From: Lichenostomus cassidix
Lineage: Eukaryota; Chordata; Aves; Passeriformes; Meliphagidae
Direction: 5' to 3'
Assembly (NCBI GenBank): GCA_008360975.2
Contig: CM039188.1
Coordinates: forward strand, 26,253,944 to 26,317,943
DNA: 64,000 nt
The position numbers and the translations under genes are program-made. Each line of letters starts with the position of its first letter. Position 1 is the first letter of the stretch. The notes beneath the pieces are model-generated. The model had not been told where the DNA came from. It made no database searches and saw only the letters and a program-made list of their open reading frames with translations. This document shows, piece by piece, positions 1 through 13,300 of the stretch.

Positions 1-2005
1 GAGTCCTGTTACTATTCCTTCCTTCCCCTTTCTGGCTGCTGAGCTCTGCAGTGCCTGAGGATGCTCCCTCACCCCTGGGGCTGCCCCCAGGGTCAGGGTA
101 CCCGGAGAAGGGGGGTCAGGGTGCGAGGGCCAGCATCTAGTTTCAAACAAAAGTGCAAAGCCTTGAAAGGAGGGACTAAGAAGAAACAGGTGGGGGGTTA
201 GTAATAGAGCCTCTGAAGTTTATTTACTTAACGAACAGAAGCCCTGGCTGTCAGACCTAGGTCAAATACTCCTGCAGTTCGGGTGTATTTATTTCATACG
301 TGGTCTGTAACCCAACCTGATGCCTGGATTAAACCACTGTAAAGTCCTGGCCCCCAGGAACCCATCCCATGTTTGCCATCAAGCGCAGCACATGCCGGGG
401 CAGGACCTTGAGGGGCCACCTCAGTATTCACTGGAGCCTTGTGTCATCAGTAAAGCCTGTAATTGTGGGTCCTGTCATTTCCAATGTGAGCTTCACAGTT
501 TACAGCTGCAGACTGTGACTGCAGATCCATCACTCCGGTGTCCCATTAATGCCAGCCACGCCTGAAGGCTCCTGGGATTAGCTGCTCAGGCTGCAGCCCA
601 CAGCTGCTTGGTGGGACATTCCCCCAAAACCCAGGCAGTGGTCACAGTCCTCCACATCCACCATGCACCTGAAATCTTTGTGCTTTAAAGTTTTTAGGAG
701 AGTTAACCTTTTAGTCCAAGGTGTTCAGGAGTCAGCCAGTCCTCCAGAGCAAAGGGAGGGAAGTTTTGAGTTAGCACAATGGCGATAAAAATACCTGCAC
801 ACAAAAAGAGGTTTTTTGGTTTGCCAGATGTTTTTTGCCTGATCCCATTAATTCCAGTGAGGTAAGCAGCCAGTGTGCTCCCTAGTATGTCAGGAGCTGA
901 AAAATTTGCATTTGAAAATTTGCATGTGAAAAATTGTAGATCTGCATTAAAATTAGAAAGGAAAGAGGAATTAGCAGTGGGTTTTCCCAAGACCAGCCTG
1001 AGGCTGGTAGTGCCAGGTGACTGTACTGGTTATATGCAAGTTGAAGTCAGGTGGAGACATGTGAAATAAAACAAGTTAAAATGAGGGGAACAAAAGTATT
1101 TGCATTCAAAAACAAAGTATGTCTTCATTTAAGATAAGCCCTGTTTTTACACTAAATTTGGGATACCCATATGTTTGCTTTTGAGAGACCATTTAAGTTT
1201 GAATCATGTGGAACAAATGGTCAAGCTGACAAAAAATTTCAGGAGCTGCTATGTTCCATCAAATGAAGTTTAAAAACCCAGGTTATCTATACTTTGGTAT
1301 CTTCTTGTTTTGTGGACATTTCATGGCATTTACTTCTCTGTTAGTAATGGGTGTAAAGCTGTAGCTGATTTTCAGATGCAATTGCTCAGTATAGAAGAGC
1401 TTTTTTGGAAGAGAGAGGGATCACTGTTAGTCTCACCAGTGAGAACTTGATGGGCAGTGGCAGACTTGCTGCGGCTTATCTGTAAGCATTGCTGAAAAGT
1501 TCTGATCATGACATTGGTTCCAAACCAGCACACAGCATTAGCACCCACTGTGGGAAAGGAAAAAAACCCCACTTTAAGTATATGTTTATCTGTATTTTAT
1601 TGGAAAATTTTAGCTGAGTTTTTCTTAGGATGGTCTAGGTCATGTATAGGATAGACAAATCACTCTTAATGTGTGCTAAATATTTGCGTCTCACCCATCC
1701 TGTACTCCTGGAAAACCCTTTGGACCTGTAAACTTTACTGTGTAGCCCAAGTTTAGCTGGGGAAAGTTTGTTTCTTGGTCCTGATCTTTGTAGGTCTATG
1801 AGAACACCCATCCCTTTACATGGTTGTGCTCTTTGTGCCTGTGGCTGCTGCAGTGGCTGCACTGCTGGAGTTGGAAACGCAGGATTTCTTTGCTGCTCGC
1901 CGTTTGCTTTTGAACTCTGCCAAACCACTGGCCGCCTCCTCATGGAGTGATTTTACTTGTTTTGTGAGTGGTGACCAGAATCTGGTTTTGTTTTATGTCC
2001 TGTAG
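1..2005. other. Unique noncoding DNA, no gene seen
   Basis: The stretch has mixed composition and no recognisable transposon or exon. The open frames are short and overlap each other on both strands with no domain-like content. A pyrimidine-rich run ending in TAG at 2003-2005 closes the stretch and serves as the possible splice acceptor for the next entry. Confidence 0.6.
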
Positions 2006-2168
2006 GGTCCCTGAGCTGGAAGATGCCCGTCTAAGATGGAAACTTCTGCTTCAACAGCTGCTGGGAAAAAAGAAGGGAAAGGCGCTGTTCTGGAGGGGAA
2101 TGGCTTTACAGAGACGGGGAAGAAACCCACTCCTTTAGCAGCAGCAGGAGCAGCAGTGGCACAAGGAG
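2006..2168 (+). other. Candidate exon with start codon (weak, unidentified)
   Basis: A T-rich tract ending in TAG (about 1984-2005) gives a plausible acceptor. The segment then has a 30-base leader and an ATG at 2036 in a good context (AAGATGG). The open frame runs through a Lys/Gly-rich part (GKKEGKGAVLEGNG) into an Ala-rich part and continues past a possible donor at 2169 (GAG|GTACTT) to a stop at 2216-2218. The donor is weak because it lacks the usual G at +5. The Ala run comes from a GCA-rich patch and may be chance. I do not recognise the protein. The segment could be a 5'UTR/first coding exon of an alternative transcript, an exon of a long noncoding RNA, or a coincidence; the last is quite possible. 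Confidence 0.2.
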
Positions 2169-5100
2169 GTACTTTATGTTTTCCACAATTTGAAAGCAGC
2201 AGGGGTGTTTTTCATTAGACTGTAAGAATTTAATAAGTATGGTGGCATCTGTCTTCCTGTGAACATGCTGAGTTTATTGGGGTTCTTGGCTGTCAGAGGA
2301 ACTGGAAGCTGTGTCACTGCATGGCATCTAAATGTGATGGGTCACAACCACTCCCAGAGAACTGGGCTGGGGAGAGGAGGGGATGGGTGTTGAGGGGCGG
2401 CTTTTGGGGAATCCTATCAAAGCTTGCAAGCAGCTGACTGGTGCTGTGTAGTGTGGGCAGCACTGTGCTGTCCACTCCTCCATGGTGGAGTTAAAGAATG
2501 GCTGGTGAGGCTGGCTGGAGATGGCGAGCACCTCATTATCCTGGTCAGGAAGGGGTGTCCTGTGTCGGCTTTGAGCCTGCTAATGAGCTAAACAGACTGC
2601 ACAGTCTGCAGTCATTGCTGCTGGGATTTCACGGTTAGGGAGGAGTTTGGGAATGTCCAGACCCAGTGCAAGAATGTTCACAAAGAAGCCCCTCCATTTG
2701 TGCCATTCCTGTTCAAGTCAGTGTGTTCAGCAAGATTTTGGTCTTGCTGCAGTTGAAGTGAACGGGAAGCTCTTGTGGACACCTGTGGGCATGGAGCCAT
2801 TTCTGGTGGCTGTAACTCTGGTCTGCAGGTGAATGTGCAGGGATGTTGCTCCTGCCTCCTCCTGCTTGCTGTGGCAGGCAAAACACATCCCCATCTCTGC
2901 ACATGTGTGCTGGTGGATCTCCAAAGTGGTGCCAGGGCCCATCACGGTGGCACAGCTGTGACCAAGGCTATGCCCACTGGGGAGCCACCACAGCTGCCCT
3001 TGCTGGGGACTGGGTATCCTCTCTGGACAGAGTATAAGGAGATGAACTTAAAAGGAGCTGCACCACTTTGGATGTGACAAGAGACATCCCAGCTGTGTAA
3101 ACTTTGCAGGCAGCTTTTTTTTTTTTTCCTTTTTAGAATATATGTTATTGCTAGTCAGTCTGTCTCAAAATGAACCTGTCCCCTCCCTTTCCTTCACTGC
3201 AGGGTGGTTTTTCATCACCCCAGGAGAACAGAACAACTCTTCTGTGAGCTTCTCTCTTTCTTAACTAGCTTTACTGGAGACTTTGAGTTTTCTGTTGCCT
3301 GAGTTTTGAAGATAGTTTCTAACCAAAAGGGCTTAAATCTGTTTTCTCTCTCCTTCTTTTTCATAAACTTTGTTACTCAGGTTTCTTTTTCACATTACCC
3401 TATGAAGATTCAGATGCACAGAATAAGGTAGGAGTGGCTAGATTATAATCCATCAGATTAGTTCATGTGTTTGCTAAACTTTTTCTTAAAAGCAACCAGA
3501 AAGTCTTTCACTGAGTTCTGTGCTCCTGGATGGATCTGAGCCACTTTCCTTGTGAGCACTGCACAAAGTGGTAGAAAGGAAGGCTTGCCAGGAAGCAGAA
3601 ATAGAGGAGACAGCAACATGCAGAAGTTTGGCATCCCCCAGCAGATCCCTGAAGAAGCATAGCCTATAGGAGCTACTGAGGCAGCCCCCTTGAGGTATCA
3701 TCTCCATGACTGGCAGACATGAAGGGTTGATTGGCCTCAACATAGTCCAAGCATGTGCTAAAATTCACAACCCACAGACATGCTGTTGTGAATAAACACC
3801 TTCTCCCCACTTGGCACTTGCCTTGGGAGTGCCTCCTCCACTGAGGAAGCAGTCACATTTCCGGAGATACAAATGAGGATGCCCCGAGGTGGAGTGTCCA
3901 TCAGCCCATTTGGCATCCCTGGAGACCTAATTGGTTTTTAAGCGTCCACTATAATATGTTGTGTTAGCAGTGTGCTCTCACCTTTGGGAAAAAATGATTT
4001 ATGGGCTCAGTATTTCTCCTTTTATTAGGAGGAAATGGAGAAGTAAGTTGAGGATTGTTTGAAGATGTCAGGAGAACTGTGATGAAAGTGTTGTGTAATG
4101 AGATGTAAAGAGTGAAGTCTATGTCATGCTGTGAAGAAAAGCGCTCATAAATGACCCAAAATGGGCAGCAGTGGAGCAGAGTGTGGTCAGCTGCTGGCCC
4201 TGGGACTCTGCAGGTGATGCATGTGCTCTTGTGGTTGGAAGGGCTTTGCTTTGAACTCTGGCTAGACATAATACAGGCCCTTGAAAGGGAGCAGCATGCT
4301 TGTGCGTGTGTTTGGAAGTAGAAAAATTAATACAAAGTTGTCTCCTAACATCAGTTAACTGCAAGGTGTGATTTAGCAGGTGATCACAAAAAGACTGGGT
4401 AGAGATGAGACTCTGCTTACATGGTATTCATGCTAATATAACATGTTTGATTCCCTAAACTAGAGTAATTACTCATAACAGGCCAGAAATACAAGTATTT
4501 ATGCTCATATTTTCACAGAAGAAAGCAAACGAGGCTTGGAGATTAATTAGGAAGTTCAGCTTGAGGAGAGGATCAGCTTTAAAGGGTGGGTCTCTGAGCT
4601 CCCCACCCTGCTTTAGGGCCATATGAGCAAGTCTTTATTCCCATACAAGACAAACTCTTGGTTTCATTTATTGCAGAGGTTTTACTCTTTGTACTAGCAT
4701 ATGAGAAAGTGGCAGTGAGGCTCAGCCAGTGCTGCAAATCACCATGCTGCTCTCCAGAGCCAAACAAATGTAATTTGCAACACATTTCTTCTCCTTTATT
4801 CTACTGAGTCACACAGAAGGAGTGCCATCATAGCATGTTTTGCACGTTTTCCAGATCATAAGGTTTTCTTTTTCATTTGTAGAAATTAATAGATTCACAA
4901 AGTATTTTTTATAATTAAGGTAATTGAAGGTATAAACTGAATATTAGTTAAATAATTGAAGAATAGCTATTTAATTATATTATTATTTAGACTATATTAT
5001 TATAAGATAATATGTTCAGTCTGCATTTCTAGTTCCCTTGCTTTGGATATTTGTCCCAAATGTTTCCAGCCTCTAGCAAATTAAGTTATGGCTGTAGGAA

Positions 5101-6019
5101 AAGAGATCGATATTGTTGATGCTGGCAGTGGAGAAGAGTCCTTTTGTACTAAGAATTTGCATCCCATATTTTTAGCCTCTGAAGCTGCCATTTTAGACAT
5201 CTTCTGAGACAGTTTTTTATAGTAACTCATTGATCAGATGTTCAGAAATTGGCCTCACAGATATGGCATCAGGGAAGTCTCTCCTAATTTTCTATTTTTC
5301 CATAAATCATGTTGGCCAAGGAGTCAAAGCTCCTCTTTTCTCTTTCAGTGGGGGCACATGTGCATGTGTGACTGAGATGGAAACTGTTTATAATGACAGT
5401 ATATAGGAGCTGTAGACAAGTCAGATCTACAGAAGAGGCTCTCAGTTTTGCTGTCTCTGCTTCCGGAAGGGCAACTTGTAACACTTTGAGTTCACAAAAC
5501 CCTTTTGCTGAATACAAAAGTCCATAGTGCTGTGTAGGGTAGGAGAGTTTGGTGCACAGCACCTCATGAGTGAGGCTGGGTTGTGTCCTCCAGGCTGGCA
5601 CTGATGTGCCCTCTGTACCTACAGCCATGAGGAAGCCCAGGCACATGGCTGTAGGGGAGATTTAAATGAGCCACTCTTTCAAAGGCAGAGATATTTAGGA
5701 AGATGGGTTTCTCATCTTGTAATAAAAATTAAATACAATTTCTCCGAAATGCTAACTGCCCGACTTTAACAAGGCCCACAATGCACCTTTCCCTCTCCAC
5801 CCCACCCTCTGCATGACACAAACTCCAAGTTCCCAAATTGATGGTGTTTATGTTTGAAACATTTTTCTGATGTCTGGCTCTGTCAAGACTAATTTTAGCA
5901 TTTCTAAAGCTGGGTAAAAATACAGCCTCATTACTTTGATGTCAGAGCATAGTTTACTATTAGTATATTCTGGGGTTTATCATTTTAGTCATGTTTAACA
6001 CAGCTACAGCAGGCATGCA
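2169..6019. other. Unique noncoding DNA with an AT-rich block
   Basis: No gene was recognised. A 13-base T run lies near 3115-3127. Around 4880-5015 the DNA becomes strongly AT-rich with many TAAT/ATTA steps. Small frames on both strands carry no recognisable domains. Nothing else stands out. Confidence 0.55.
4880..5015. repeat. AT-rich low-complexity tract
   Basis: The segment is dominated by A and T, with repeated TTAT/ATTA words (for example ATTATATTATTATTTAG around 4975-4990). This looks like ordinary low-complexity DNA. Matrix-attachment function is possible but cannot be shown from sequence. Confidence 0.7.
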
Positions 6020-6350
6020 CTATTAAATCTGGCTTATTTTACATTCCTGTCCGAAATTATTTATTTGGAACAATTTCCTCTCTATCAAAAGACACGGCTA
6101 ATGCTGAGTTTTAATGTGTTATTTACACACAAAATAACCTATTTACAACTCAGTATCTGCCGCAGGGAGAATGAATGGGGCAGTGCTCCCTTCATCCTGT
6201 TGTATCTGAGTTTAACAATCTGGATTGCTAATAGAACCATTTATCACGGTGTGGTAATTTATTTTATGTTAGCTGCACAGGTCTCCCTGCCTCTGATCTA
6301 TGGAAATACTTTGTATATAATGAAGTTCAACAAGTCATTTGGTGTAAACA
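6020..6350. promoter_or_regulatory. Candidate conserved noncoding element
   Basis: Unique, AT-biased DNA rich in homeodomain-like TAAT/ATTA and GATA-like words (CATTTATCACGG, GGTAATTTATTT), bordered by more ordinary sequence. A frame of about 116 codons overlaps it but reads like random translation. The call rests only on texture and motif density; an alignment across birds and mammals would settle it. Confidence 0.25.
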
Positions 6351-7970
6351 TGGGGAAGCCAAGCTGCAGAACTAGTGAGACTCTGGCTGTGCTTTTTTTT
6401 TTTTCCAGGAGGTAACGACTCTCCTCTGATATTAAGGCTTCAGTTGATGAAATGCAGCTCTTTGCCCTGTGTGTGCTGTAAAGGCAGAGTATGGGGCTTT
6501 TCTGCAGTGGATCAGAGATTGGGATGGATTTTGGTCACTTGATTTATGGGCTGGCAGGAATGCTTAGTTCTGCAGAAGTAGCACACTCAGGCCTTTCATA
6601 GGCAGAGGAGAAGGGCAGGGAGCACCTCCCATTGCTCTCCAGAGGTCTTCTGTAAGCAAGCCCCAAGTGGCATTGGCAGGGAGTCCTTATGCAGTTCAGC
6701 TTGTCTTAGTGCTAGATTATGGGAAGACCATGTAAATGAGGAGGAGGAAATGCCAGCATCCCAGCAGACCTCAGCACACTGAAAAAATATATAGTTTGTG
6801 TGGCCTGAGACTCAGGCAAATTAGAATGAGCACAGCCCAAATGAAGTCATCTCCTCTGTCCACCCTGGAGGGGCAGGGATCTTCTTAAAGAATGTTTTTC
6901 ATTCAGTTCACATTTTCCAGGAAAGGGAACATAACCAGTACAAGCACATTTTTAGTTTTCCTGCTCTGCACTGCTTTGCTGTGTACAGCTTAAAATGCTG
7001 AGAGATGTGTTTAAGGGAAAAGCTGGGATTGGCTCCAGGGGGGAAGGGGGCAAGTGGTTAAAACTGAGTGATAGGAAAATCCCATAAATCAGACTGAGAA
7101 ATTCCCCTGATAGCCACAGTCTCTTCTCATGCATCTACTGCATGGAGTTCAGTGGCCCCCACCATGGGTAGGGCTTTAGTGCAATGCTGCCACAAGAGCA
7201 ACCACAATCAAGACCTGTATTTCTTCTCTGTTTCTGCCAGCCTTTCATAAAACTAATTCTGTTGGGTCTTAAAGTGTATGTAGCCCTCCTGAGTGGACAG
7301 ATTGCCTGCAGTCTCTTTTGTGTACCCACTGATGTCCCTTTGGGCAGCTGGAGGTCTCAGATGCTCAGGCTGTGCAGTGCTGAGAATGTTCCTCAGTCAC
7401 GAGATATCAAGGACAGTGACAAGTTTGCCAGCTTTGAATTATGCTGGTCACCTGACACCTGCTCTTTGGAATGGTTTAGAAGGATTTACATAGAGGTGGA
7501 TGAAGTTAAAGCCATGCTGCACCATTTTTATGTTTCATGAGCAGTATCTGGTGTGTGGACCTCGTAGAGAGTACTCTGAGAGCAGCAGGTTTAGTTCTTC
7601 AGCTATATGTGGCAAAATTTTGATAATGAAGATTGCCACAAACTGTGCTACAAAAGCACATCTTTATTCTGCCTGGCCTTTCTCCTCTATCCATGGCTTG
7701 CAGTGCTGTCTCCTTAGTCTGTTATTTAAAAGAGTCAGCAATACTCATCCTTGCCAGGTGATTGTTCGCGTTGTTTAAATGAGTGACTGGAGTCTGACTT
7801 CTTGGGTTCTTTTTTCCTCGTGGGGGAAACTCCTTGCCCAAGCCTCTCTATTGGCTTTTTCTTTGTGGTAGCCAGCCCTGTGGACAAAGGTGTGACCTCA
7901 GAGTGGATAACCATTAACGTTTGCAGACTTTTTGGTTCACATTTTGTAGCCCTTAGATGATACAACAGCT
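6351..7970. other. Unique noncoding DNA
   Basis: A 12-base T run lies near 6391-6402. The rest is mixed unique sequence. The frame at 7184-7540 (118 codons) has no recognisable domain and no support from splice or promoter signals, so I do not annotate it as a gene. Confidence 0.55.
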
Positions 7971-8029
7971 TTATGGTTGGACTAGATGATTTTAAGCGTC
8001 TTTTCCAACCTAAACGATTCTATGATTCA
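7971..8029 (+). mobile_element. CR1 LINE, extreme 3' tail (about 60 bp)
   Basis: The segment GGTTGGACTAGATGATTTTA, followed by TTTTCCAACCTAAACGATTCTATGATT, matches the conserved end of avian CR1 retrotransposons, including the terminal ATTCTATGATT repeat. CR1 elements are copied from this end, so severe 5' truncation is normal. Only the final tail is recognisable here. No coding sequence remains, so it is a dead copy. Confidence 0.85.
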
Positions 8030-9872
8030 TAACATCAGCCAGCATTCCCTAATTGTATAGAGCTCCCCCACACTGTTATAGCAAGAGTTCCTATAATTTC
8101 AGCCCATTACAGAGGCAAAGGTACTTTTGAAGACAGAGTAATTTTATCTCATCCCTAACCATGCCCCACAGGGTTGCATGCCAAGTTGAAAAGCTTTTAT
8201 GAATTTATAATAGAAAAAATTATTCTTCACAGGCTGGTTCTGGCACTGGTGGCCCCAACCATAAAGTACCACCTAGAAGATCTTTTTATTTTGTGAGTGT
8301 ATTATATTATAAATAATAATAGTTACAATAATAATTGCTTCTGCTTATCTATTATTTTGTAAGCTCCAAAAGTTTATTCTGGCAAGTACTGATTTGTCTT
8401 CTTTTCTGTGGACCCAGCTTAGACTTCATCAGTGCCCCTCAGAGGGTACCTAAATACAACCTTTTTAACTGATGCTAAACTTACCTATTGTGGATTGGTC
8501 ATTTATAGCCAAGGAGGAAAATCCAGTGGTGATAATGGATTGTCTCCTCTGCCAGCATGCCCCCATAGTTTGAAATTCTACTATCTTTGGCAGCTTTTTG
8601 CCTGAACATCTGTGAATTTGCACAGGTCTTATAAATCAATTCTCCCAACACCATCCATTAACCATGGCATTTGAGCCTGCCATAATCATGGGAGGACCAA
8701 GGATGGGAGTTACTTTGTCTAAAGTTGGCTGTGTAAATGTTAGGTGTCTAGTTTGGGATGCTTTTGCATTAGGGTGGGGTGAATCACATGGTGCAGATGC
8801 CTGCTTTACTCCCTTGAGGGCTTCATGCCTGATTTAATGTTAGGTGGAAAAATCCCAGTCTTTCCAACTTTGCCAAAATTGCAGAGTGGGGTTAAAGCAA
8901 GGAACCAAGGTGGGACTGGATTCATGCTTTAAAGCCTTTCATTCATGTTCATCAGTCCATAGCCTGATGAGTAGTCTGGGAGCCCTAACTGCCAGCTCTG
9001 AACCAAAATCTCACCCCATGGCTTCTCAAGACAGAGGCAAACTCAACACAGCCATCAACACAGCCAGGGGAGTTGCTTGCCAGGGCTGCTCCTGCTTTAC
9101 ACCAGCATTGGCAAAACTAGTGTTTTAACAGCCCATTCAGAGAGATGGGAAATTTAAAACCCCCACTAAAAAGACAAAGGAAAAAAACCATAGTAAATTC
9201 TCAAGGCTACAAAAAGCTCCTAAAAATAAGCCAAGTGGAGGAAAGCTATTAATGCAAAAGTAAATAATTATGTTAAGGGAAGCAACTAGAGAGGCCAGTT
9301 GTGTAAATCACTTCAAGGGGAACAAGCCTTAGATAAAATCCATCCTTTTATCACACAGATTAAGTCTACCTTTGGACGCTAAATAATTGATAGAGTTTGG
9401 CAGAGCGTTCCATGGCTGCCTGCACGGAGCAGTGGGACTGCTCCCGAGGTCAGACAAGTGGCAAAGAAAAATGTTCCTAGAAATGCTGTGCATCCAATAC
9501 CAGCGCCAAGAAACAGGGCTTGTATTCTCAGCACCTCCTAAAGAATTTCTGCATGGCCTTGGGAAGATATCCGTAGGCCTCAGAGTGAAAAGAGGATTTG
9601 GCATTGTTCCTCACCTTGTTAAACTGCCCCCCGTGAAATCAGGTGGTCTGTTTTCATGTGGTGATGAGTGAGGTGCAGAGGCCTGAGAGGACACAGCCAG
9701 CTCCGTTCTTCTATTTTTATTATTTTTTATAATTAGAGAAGATGAATTGTGCTGTCTGGTTGCTTCTGGGAGCCCAAGGCTTGTGAGGGGAATCCTTGCT
9801 TTGTGCAACCCCAACACTGCCTCAACTCTTTAGCCTCTGTCTGCACATGAACATCCTAGCAAGACAGGCAGA
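8030..9872. other. Unique noncoding DNA with AT-rich patch
   Basis: An AT-rich patch (TATTATAAATAATAATAG and similar) lies at about 8300-8345. The remainder is unique DNA without recognisable exons. The frames around 8844-9128 and 9329-9671 are short, overlap on opposite strands and have no domain features. Confidence 0.55.
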
Positions 9873-9940
9873 TGTCATTGCTCCCATTCTGCAGACAGGG
9901 AGCACAGAGGATTTTTTTTCCAAGGCCAAAGTGGCTGAAA
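9873..9940 (-). mobile_element. Decayed MIR/L2-like fragment
   Basis: Read on the plus strand, TCATTGCTCCCATTCTGCAG, followed by ACAGGGAGCACAGAGGA and CCAAGGCCAAAGTGGCT, follows the order of the reverse complement of the MIR core ('cccattttacagatg..gaaactgaggcacagag..ccaaggtcacac'). Similarity is partial, as expected for a repeat over 100 million years old. A profile search against amniote MIR consensus sequences would decide. Confidence 0.4.
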
Positions 9941-10094
9941 TGGGTTGAGCTGCTTCAGAGGGATATCAAAAGCGATTATCTCTGGGACTTCAGAAGTTCA
10001 TATTTGGTGTACATGGGACATTGATGGTCTTAGCCCAGGTTCCTTGGTTCACCATATCCACTAGCAAGCCCTTCCTCTCTCAATGATATGCCAT

Positions 10095-10365
10095 GTAATC
10101 ATGGTCAGATGACTCAAATTCTCATGCTCATCTGCCAAACGGAGGCGTTGTTTCTTTCCCTTCAGGAGAGCTGAACACAAGTTGTGTATGCATCATCCGG
10201 AGCTTCTGAGAACATCACGATGCAGCAGTCAGCTTCGTTCCTTTTGGTTGCATAAGGGTATGAAAATGCTCAGTAGCACAAACAGGATATTACTGAATTT
10301 AAACTAATTCAGCAGTGCCTTTGTCCAGTACCTAGCACAGTGGGCTCACAGTTAGGGGTTACAGT
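10095..10365 (+). mobile_element. Decayed MIR/L2-like element (two matching pieces)
   Basis: The first piece (about 10095-10150: GATGACTCAAATTCTCATGC then TCATCTGCCAAACGGAGG) resembles the plus-strand MIR core 'cctca.tttcctcatctgtaaaatgg'. The second (about 10312-10355: CAGTACCTAGCACAGTGGG) resembles the 3' segment 'cagtgcctagcacaatgggg' found in MIR/L2 tails of birds and reptiles. The order and orientation agree, which supports one old element. The DNA between the pieces is not clearly alignable by eye. Confidence 0.4.
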
Positions 10366-13300
10366 TTTTTTCCAGAACCAAGTGAGACAAAAATTGCAGA
10401 AACCTTAAATTCTGAAATAAATCAATATCCTGAGAATTCTGTGCGGGGACTGTGCTTGACAGGATGAGTTCTCTGATCTTAATGGTAATGACAGAGAATA
10501 AAACCTCAGCCAAGACTGTAAATTTAGCTCTTGAAGTAATGAAGGGGATATAGTATTTTCATGCAAACTTCTTCAAGATTACATTAAACTCGTGACTTTA
10601 CATTTGTTGGAAAATGACCTGCGCTGGATGTTCTGTGACTCCCATAGCAGTGTTGGGTTGAAGTCAGGCAAACCTTGCTGGAAAGAACTGAGCAAAACTT
10701 CAGGCATGTAGGCTGAGTCCAAAGTGAAAATAAATTAAAAAACATCAAGTGTGATCCCACATGAACACAAACAAAAAAGTTTTCACACAAACGTGACTGA
10801 AATAAATTCTGCCTTTTCTGTAGTTTGTTAGAGGGCTCAGTGGGGGTTTTCTCCACACTTTTTTTATATCTCTTTCCTTCTCCTGGAATCCCAGATCTTT
10901 TTAAGACCATCCCACTGAAAATGCTTCCAATTGTAAGTAAATTTTAAATAAGAACAGGAGTATTGTAAGCAAAATATTTATATTTACTCCCATCAATATC
11001 TGATTTTTAAAATACAGTGACATTTGCAGGGATTGAAGGGTGCCATTTTAGCCAGAAAGCTGTTCTATTCTGTTCTCTTCTCTTACAGTGATCAGCTCCT
11101 GACTCTGACAGATTTTCAGAAAAAATCACAGCTTGCAACAGATGCATCCTTAAGTAAACAGTTAAAGTAGATGTTTTGATGGCTTCACTTGTATTGATAT
11201 AAAAGATCACTGTCTGACATTCCAGAAAACCATCCAATAGAGGAGGTATCTGCCTCTAAGCTCCTGGCCCTGTGTGTGCTGCTTCAACAACAGTTTAATT
11301 GTTTAAAAAAAGCAGATACTTTATGCACCTAATGAGATGCTCTGAGCCTAGAGAGAATGGTAAAGGATCAGCACCACTGACCCTGGGACCAGGGTAATAC
11401 TTAGATTTTTCCCAAATGAAGTTCTTGTTCTGTTTGTGAGTTGATAAAATTATCTTTCTCACTTAGTTTTTCTACCTGAGGCTCACCCTGGTTTGTGGCT
11501 GCTCTTTGTGGGGTCGACCAGCAGTAATGGAGGGAATTAAGCAGAATCCTCTCCTACATCCTGGCTGCTGTGAATATCTGTGTCCTGTGTTAATGTGTGC
11601 AAGTGCCTTCTTGCAAGTGAGGCTTGAGGTTAAGCTAAATCTGTTTGAGTCGGTTTGCAGGTACAGCTGGTGATGTTCTTTCAGAGGCATTTACAGCCAC
11701 ACTATAAAGTAAAACCAGAGAAACACAAAGGTGAGGACTTTAGGCATTGATTTGCACGTCCTGTTTTAACGAGAGGAGTTATTATGTGTTGTGGGAAGCT
11801 GATCCGACTCCCAGAGGCTGCTTGTGTGAAGATACCCAATTTTTTGGTGGCTCCCTACAGTGAGGGCACAGAACTGAGCCTGGAGAAAATTAGTTTCAGT
11901 TCCTGATGAAGTCCCAAACTTCCTTCATGATTTTGGTAAAGCTGCTTGACTTCCCTTCGCTCCCTCATTTATATAATGAACTCGGGTTGTTCTTTGGGCC
12001 TCCAGGCCCATCCATCAGCATCTGGTTAGCATGTTTATGGCATCAGTCACACGGAAACACTTAACGGGTCAGACTGTGGGGAGGTTGCCATTTCCTACTC
12101 CCCACTGCCTGCAAGAGGGTGCTGCTGTCCCTGGGTGCTGCCTTACAAAGGTGACCTTGTTCATATGTCTTAGGTGTCACCCTGCTGCTGTGCAAAGGGG
12201 ACAATAAAACAGTTTTGCAGGATTGGGGAAGAGAAGGTTAAATTTTTACAGTGAAGGTATTTTCAATATTTATAGTGGAGAGACCATTTGGGGATATAGA
12301 GATTGACTGTATTCCAAAGAGCCATGCTTTCTCTGAAGTGAGAAAGCTTTTCAGGTGATCTTACTTGGAACTCAGCTGGAGAACATCATGTTGTTCAATA
12401 GCTGTGTAAATATTCTGGATCAAAACAAGAGAAAATTCATTTTCTCAGTTTAAAACAGTTTCCTACATACATAGTCTCTGGGTGAGCTCCAAGTACCTGG
12501 GTGGAGTTTTGGACACACCTGGATGAGTTTACAGAAACCATGGAGAGCTTCAGCATTTCACCCTGACCCAAGCAACAGACATCCAAGAGACATGTATTTC
12601 ACCCAGTCTAGCAATAGACAGTGGTCTTAGCAAAGTCCTTTGTAATTAGACTGTTGGGTGCCAGGTGATGGAAGGATAAAATCACTCTCATGGGATGACA
12701 GCTTTAGAGAGAAACTTATTTTCAGCTTTCCTTCCCATTTGCCTGCTGTGCACATGCACTCTCTAATACTGTAATCAGCTGCAGAGGAGCTGGCAGTGCT
12801 CTTGTTTGGTGCAGTTTTTTCCCTTTGAAAACTCCAGAGGAACTTTCCTGTGCTGTTACAAAGACGTCCTTAAAACATCTTTACTGCAGGGTCCTGTGTT
12901 TCAACTGCTGGAGCAGCGACTCTTAAAATAGATATGAGATGACTGAATGTGTGAAAAACATTTGCATCTCTTTTTCTGAGCTCTGTGTGTTCTGCATCGC
13001 TTCTGCAAGCAAGTTAAAAGGGTTGAGAATTTTGCAAATTTTTGTGCTGCTTTTAATTCCGCTCAGAACAATGTCTTTGCAGATGAAATAAGATCCAAGG
13101 CTATCTTTTGGTCACAAAGAGTCACTGACACTTGAAACAGGCTGGATTTATATGTAGTTACTAAAAAATATATAGCAAAATTAAAGTCTCAGACACTGAG
13201 TTCATGTGCATTGCCCATTGTAAAGATAAGTAACGGCTGTTATAAGAACACTTAAATGGTTACCTTTGGGACATAAAAGGGATCTTTGAAGACAGTAAGT

